A DNA stretch of 64,000 nucleotides, taken from NCBI RefSeq assembly GCF_016086655.4, contig NC_052140.2, forward strand, positions 14,570,001 to 14,634,000, in the 5' to 3' direction. The notes beneath the pieces are model-generated. The model was not told where the DNA came from. It was given only the letters and a program-made list of their open reading frames with translations, and searched no databases. This DNA comes from Lepeophtheirus salmonis. Taxonomy: Eukaryota; Arthropoda; Copepoda; Siphonostomatoida; Caligidae. Shown piece by piece: positions 63,797 to 64,000 of the stretch (the first letter of the stretch is position 1; every line of letters starts with the position of its first letter). The position numbers and the translations under genes are program-made.

Positions 63797-64000
63797 GCCA
63801 GGTCAGGGATGTTGGGATGTCTTTTTTTATGGTTTGACAACAGTTAGAGCAATAGGTGCACATGGAAGAGCTACAAAAGATAGTTGAATGGGTGGGAGAA
63901 AATGGAGCCAGTAGTAGGTAGAGATGTTACAAGCAAATACTTGATTTCTGAGAAAAAGTAACGGGAAAATCATAAAATACGATTTCAAAGGACTTAAACG

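Noticed and set aside
1..64000. CRISPR arrays, tRNA and rRNA genes
   Set aside because: No evenly spaced identical repeats with unique spacers, no convincing cloverleaf, no rRNA-like sequence. The tandem repeats found are contiguous and diverged.

Overview
The window is eukaryotic, very AT-rich and dominated by introns and transposon debris. Short phase-consistent introns (57-437 bp), an arthropod-type class II POU homeobox gene, and many Tc1/mariner-like relics suggest an arthropod. The mariner families look like those I associate with parasitic copepods (sea lice, Caligidae), but the species call is an inference and cannot be proven from this sequence. || The one host gene is on the minus strand and spans about 50 kb. 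It encodes a class II POU transcription factor (nubbin/pdm/Oct-1 type). Nine coding exons splice in frame: complement(join(853..1130, 1568..1746, 2043..2415, 2488..2758, 2825..3232, 3290..3580, 3643..3935, 16021..16074, 50221..50920)), giving 948 residues if translation starts at the ATG at 50920. The POU-specific domain is at about residues 650-724 and the homeodomain at 745-804. Seven exons are packed into 3.1 kb at the 3' end. The N-terminal exon lies 46 kb away, and between them is a 54-nt exon at 16021-16074 that keeps the frame whether included or skipped. The 5' end (50.95-51.9 kb) probably holds a noncoding first exon and the promoter. || 3.9-50.2 kb is the giant intron. It holds a nearly complete mariner-type transposon (6870-8226, DD37D, one internal stop), a palindromic mariner derivative (9743-10400), a nested hAT-like element (10548-11020), and mariner transposase relics at about 13.1-13.8, 15.4-16.0, 20.0-20.3, 22.4-22.9, 23.5-24.1, 30.2-30.9, 35.8-36.2, 36.6-37.3, 42.6-43.2 and 44.0-44.6 kb. 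It also holds tandem arrays (17.87-18.6, 19.3-19.46, 29.0-29.3 kb), several dispersed repeat families, and a decayed copy of the gene's own last exon at about 21.45-21.62 kb. || 51.9-64 kb, upstream of the gene, is intergenic as far as I can see. It contains a piggyBac-like MITE (54185-54478), a mariner pseudogene with a 327-bp internal duplication (57.2-58.3 kb), a hAT MITE with a perfect 8-bp target duplication (58931-59208), a split mariner relic (60.95-61.48 kb) and an inverted-terminal-repeat MITE (62488-62717). No rRNA, tRNA, CRISPR array or prokaryotic-style operon was seen.
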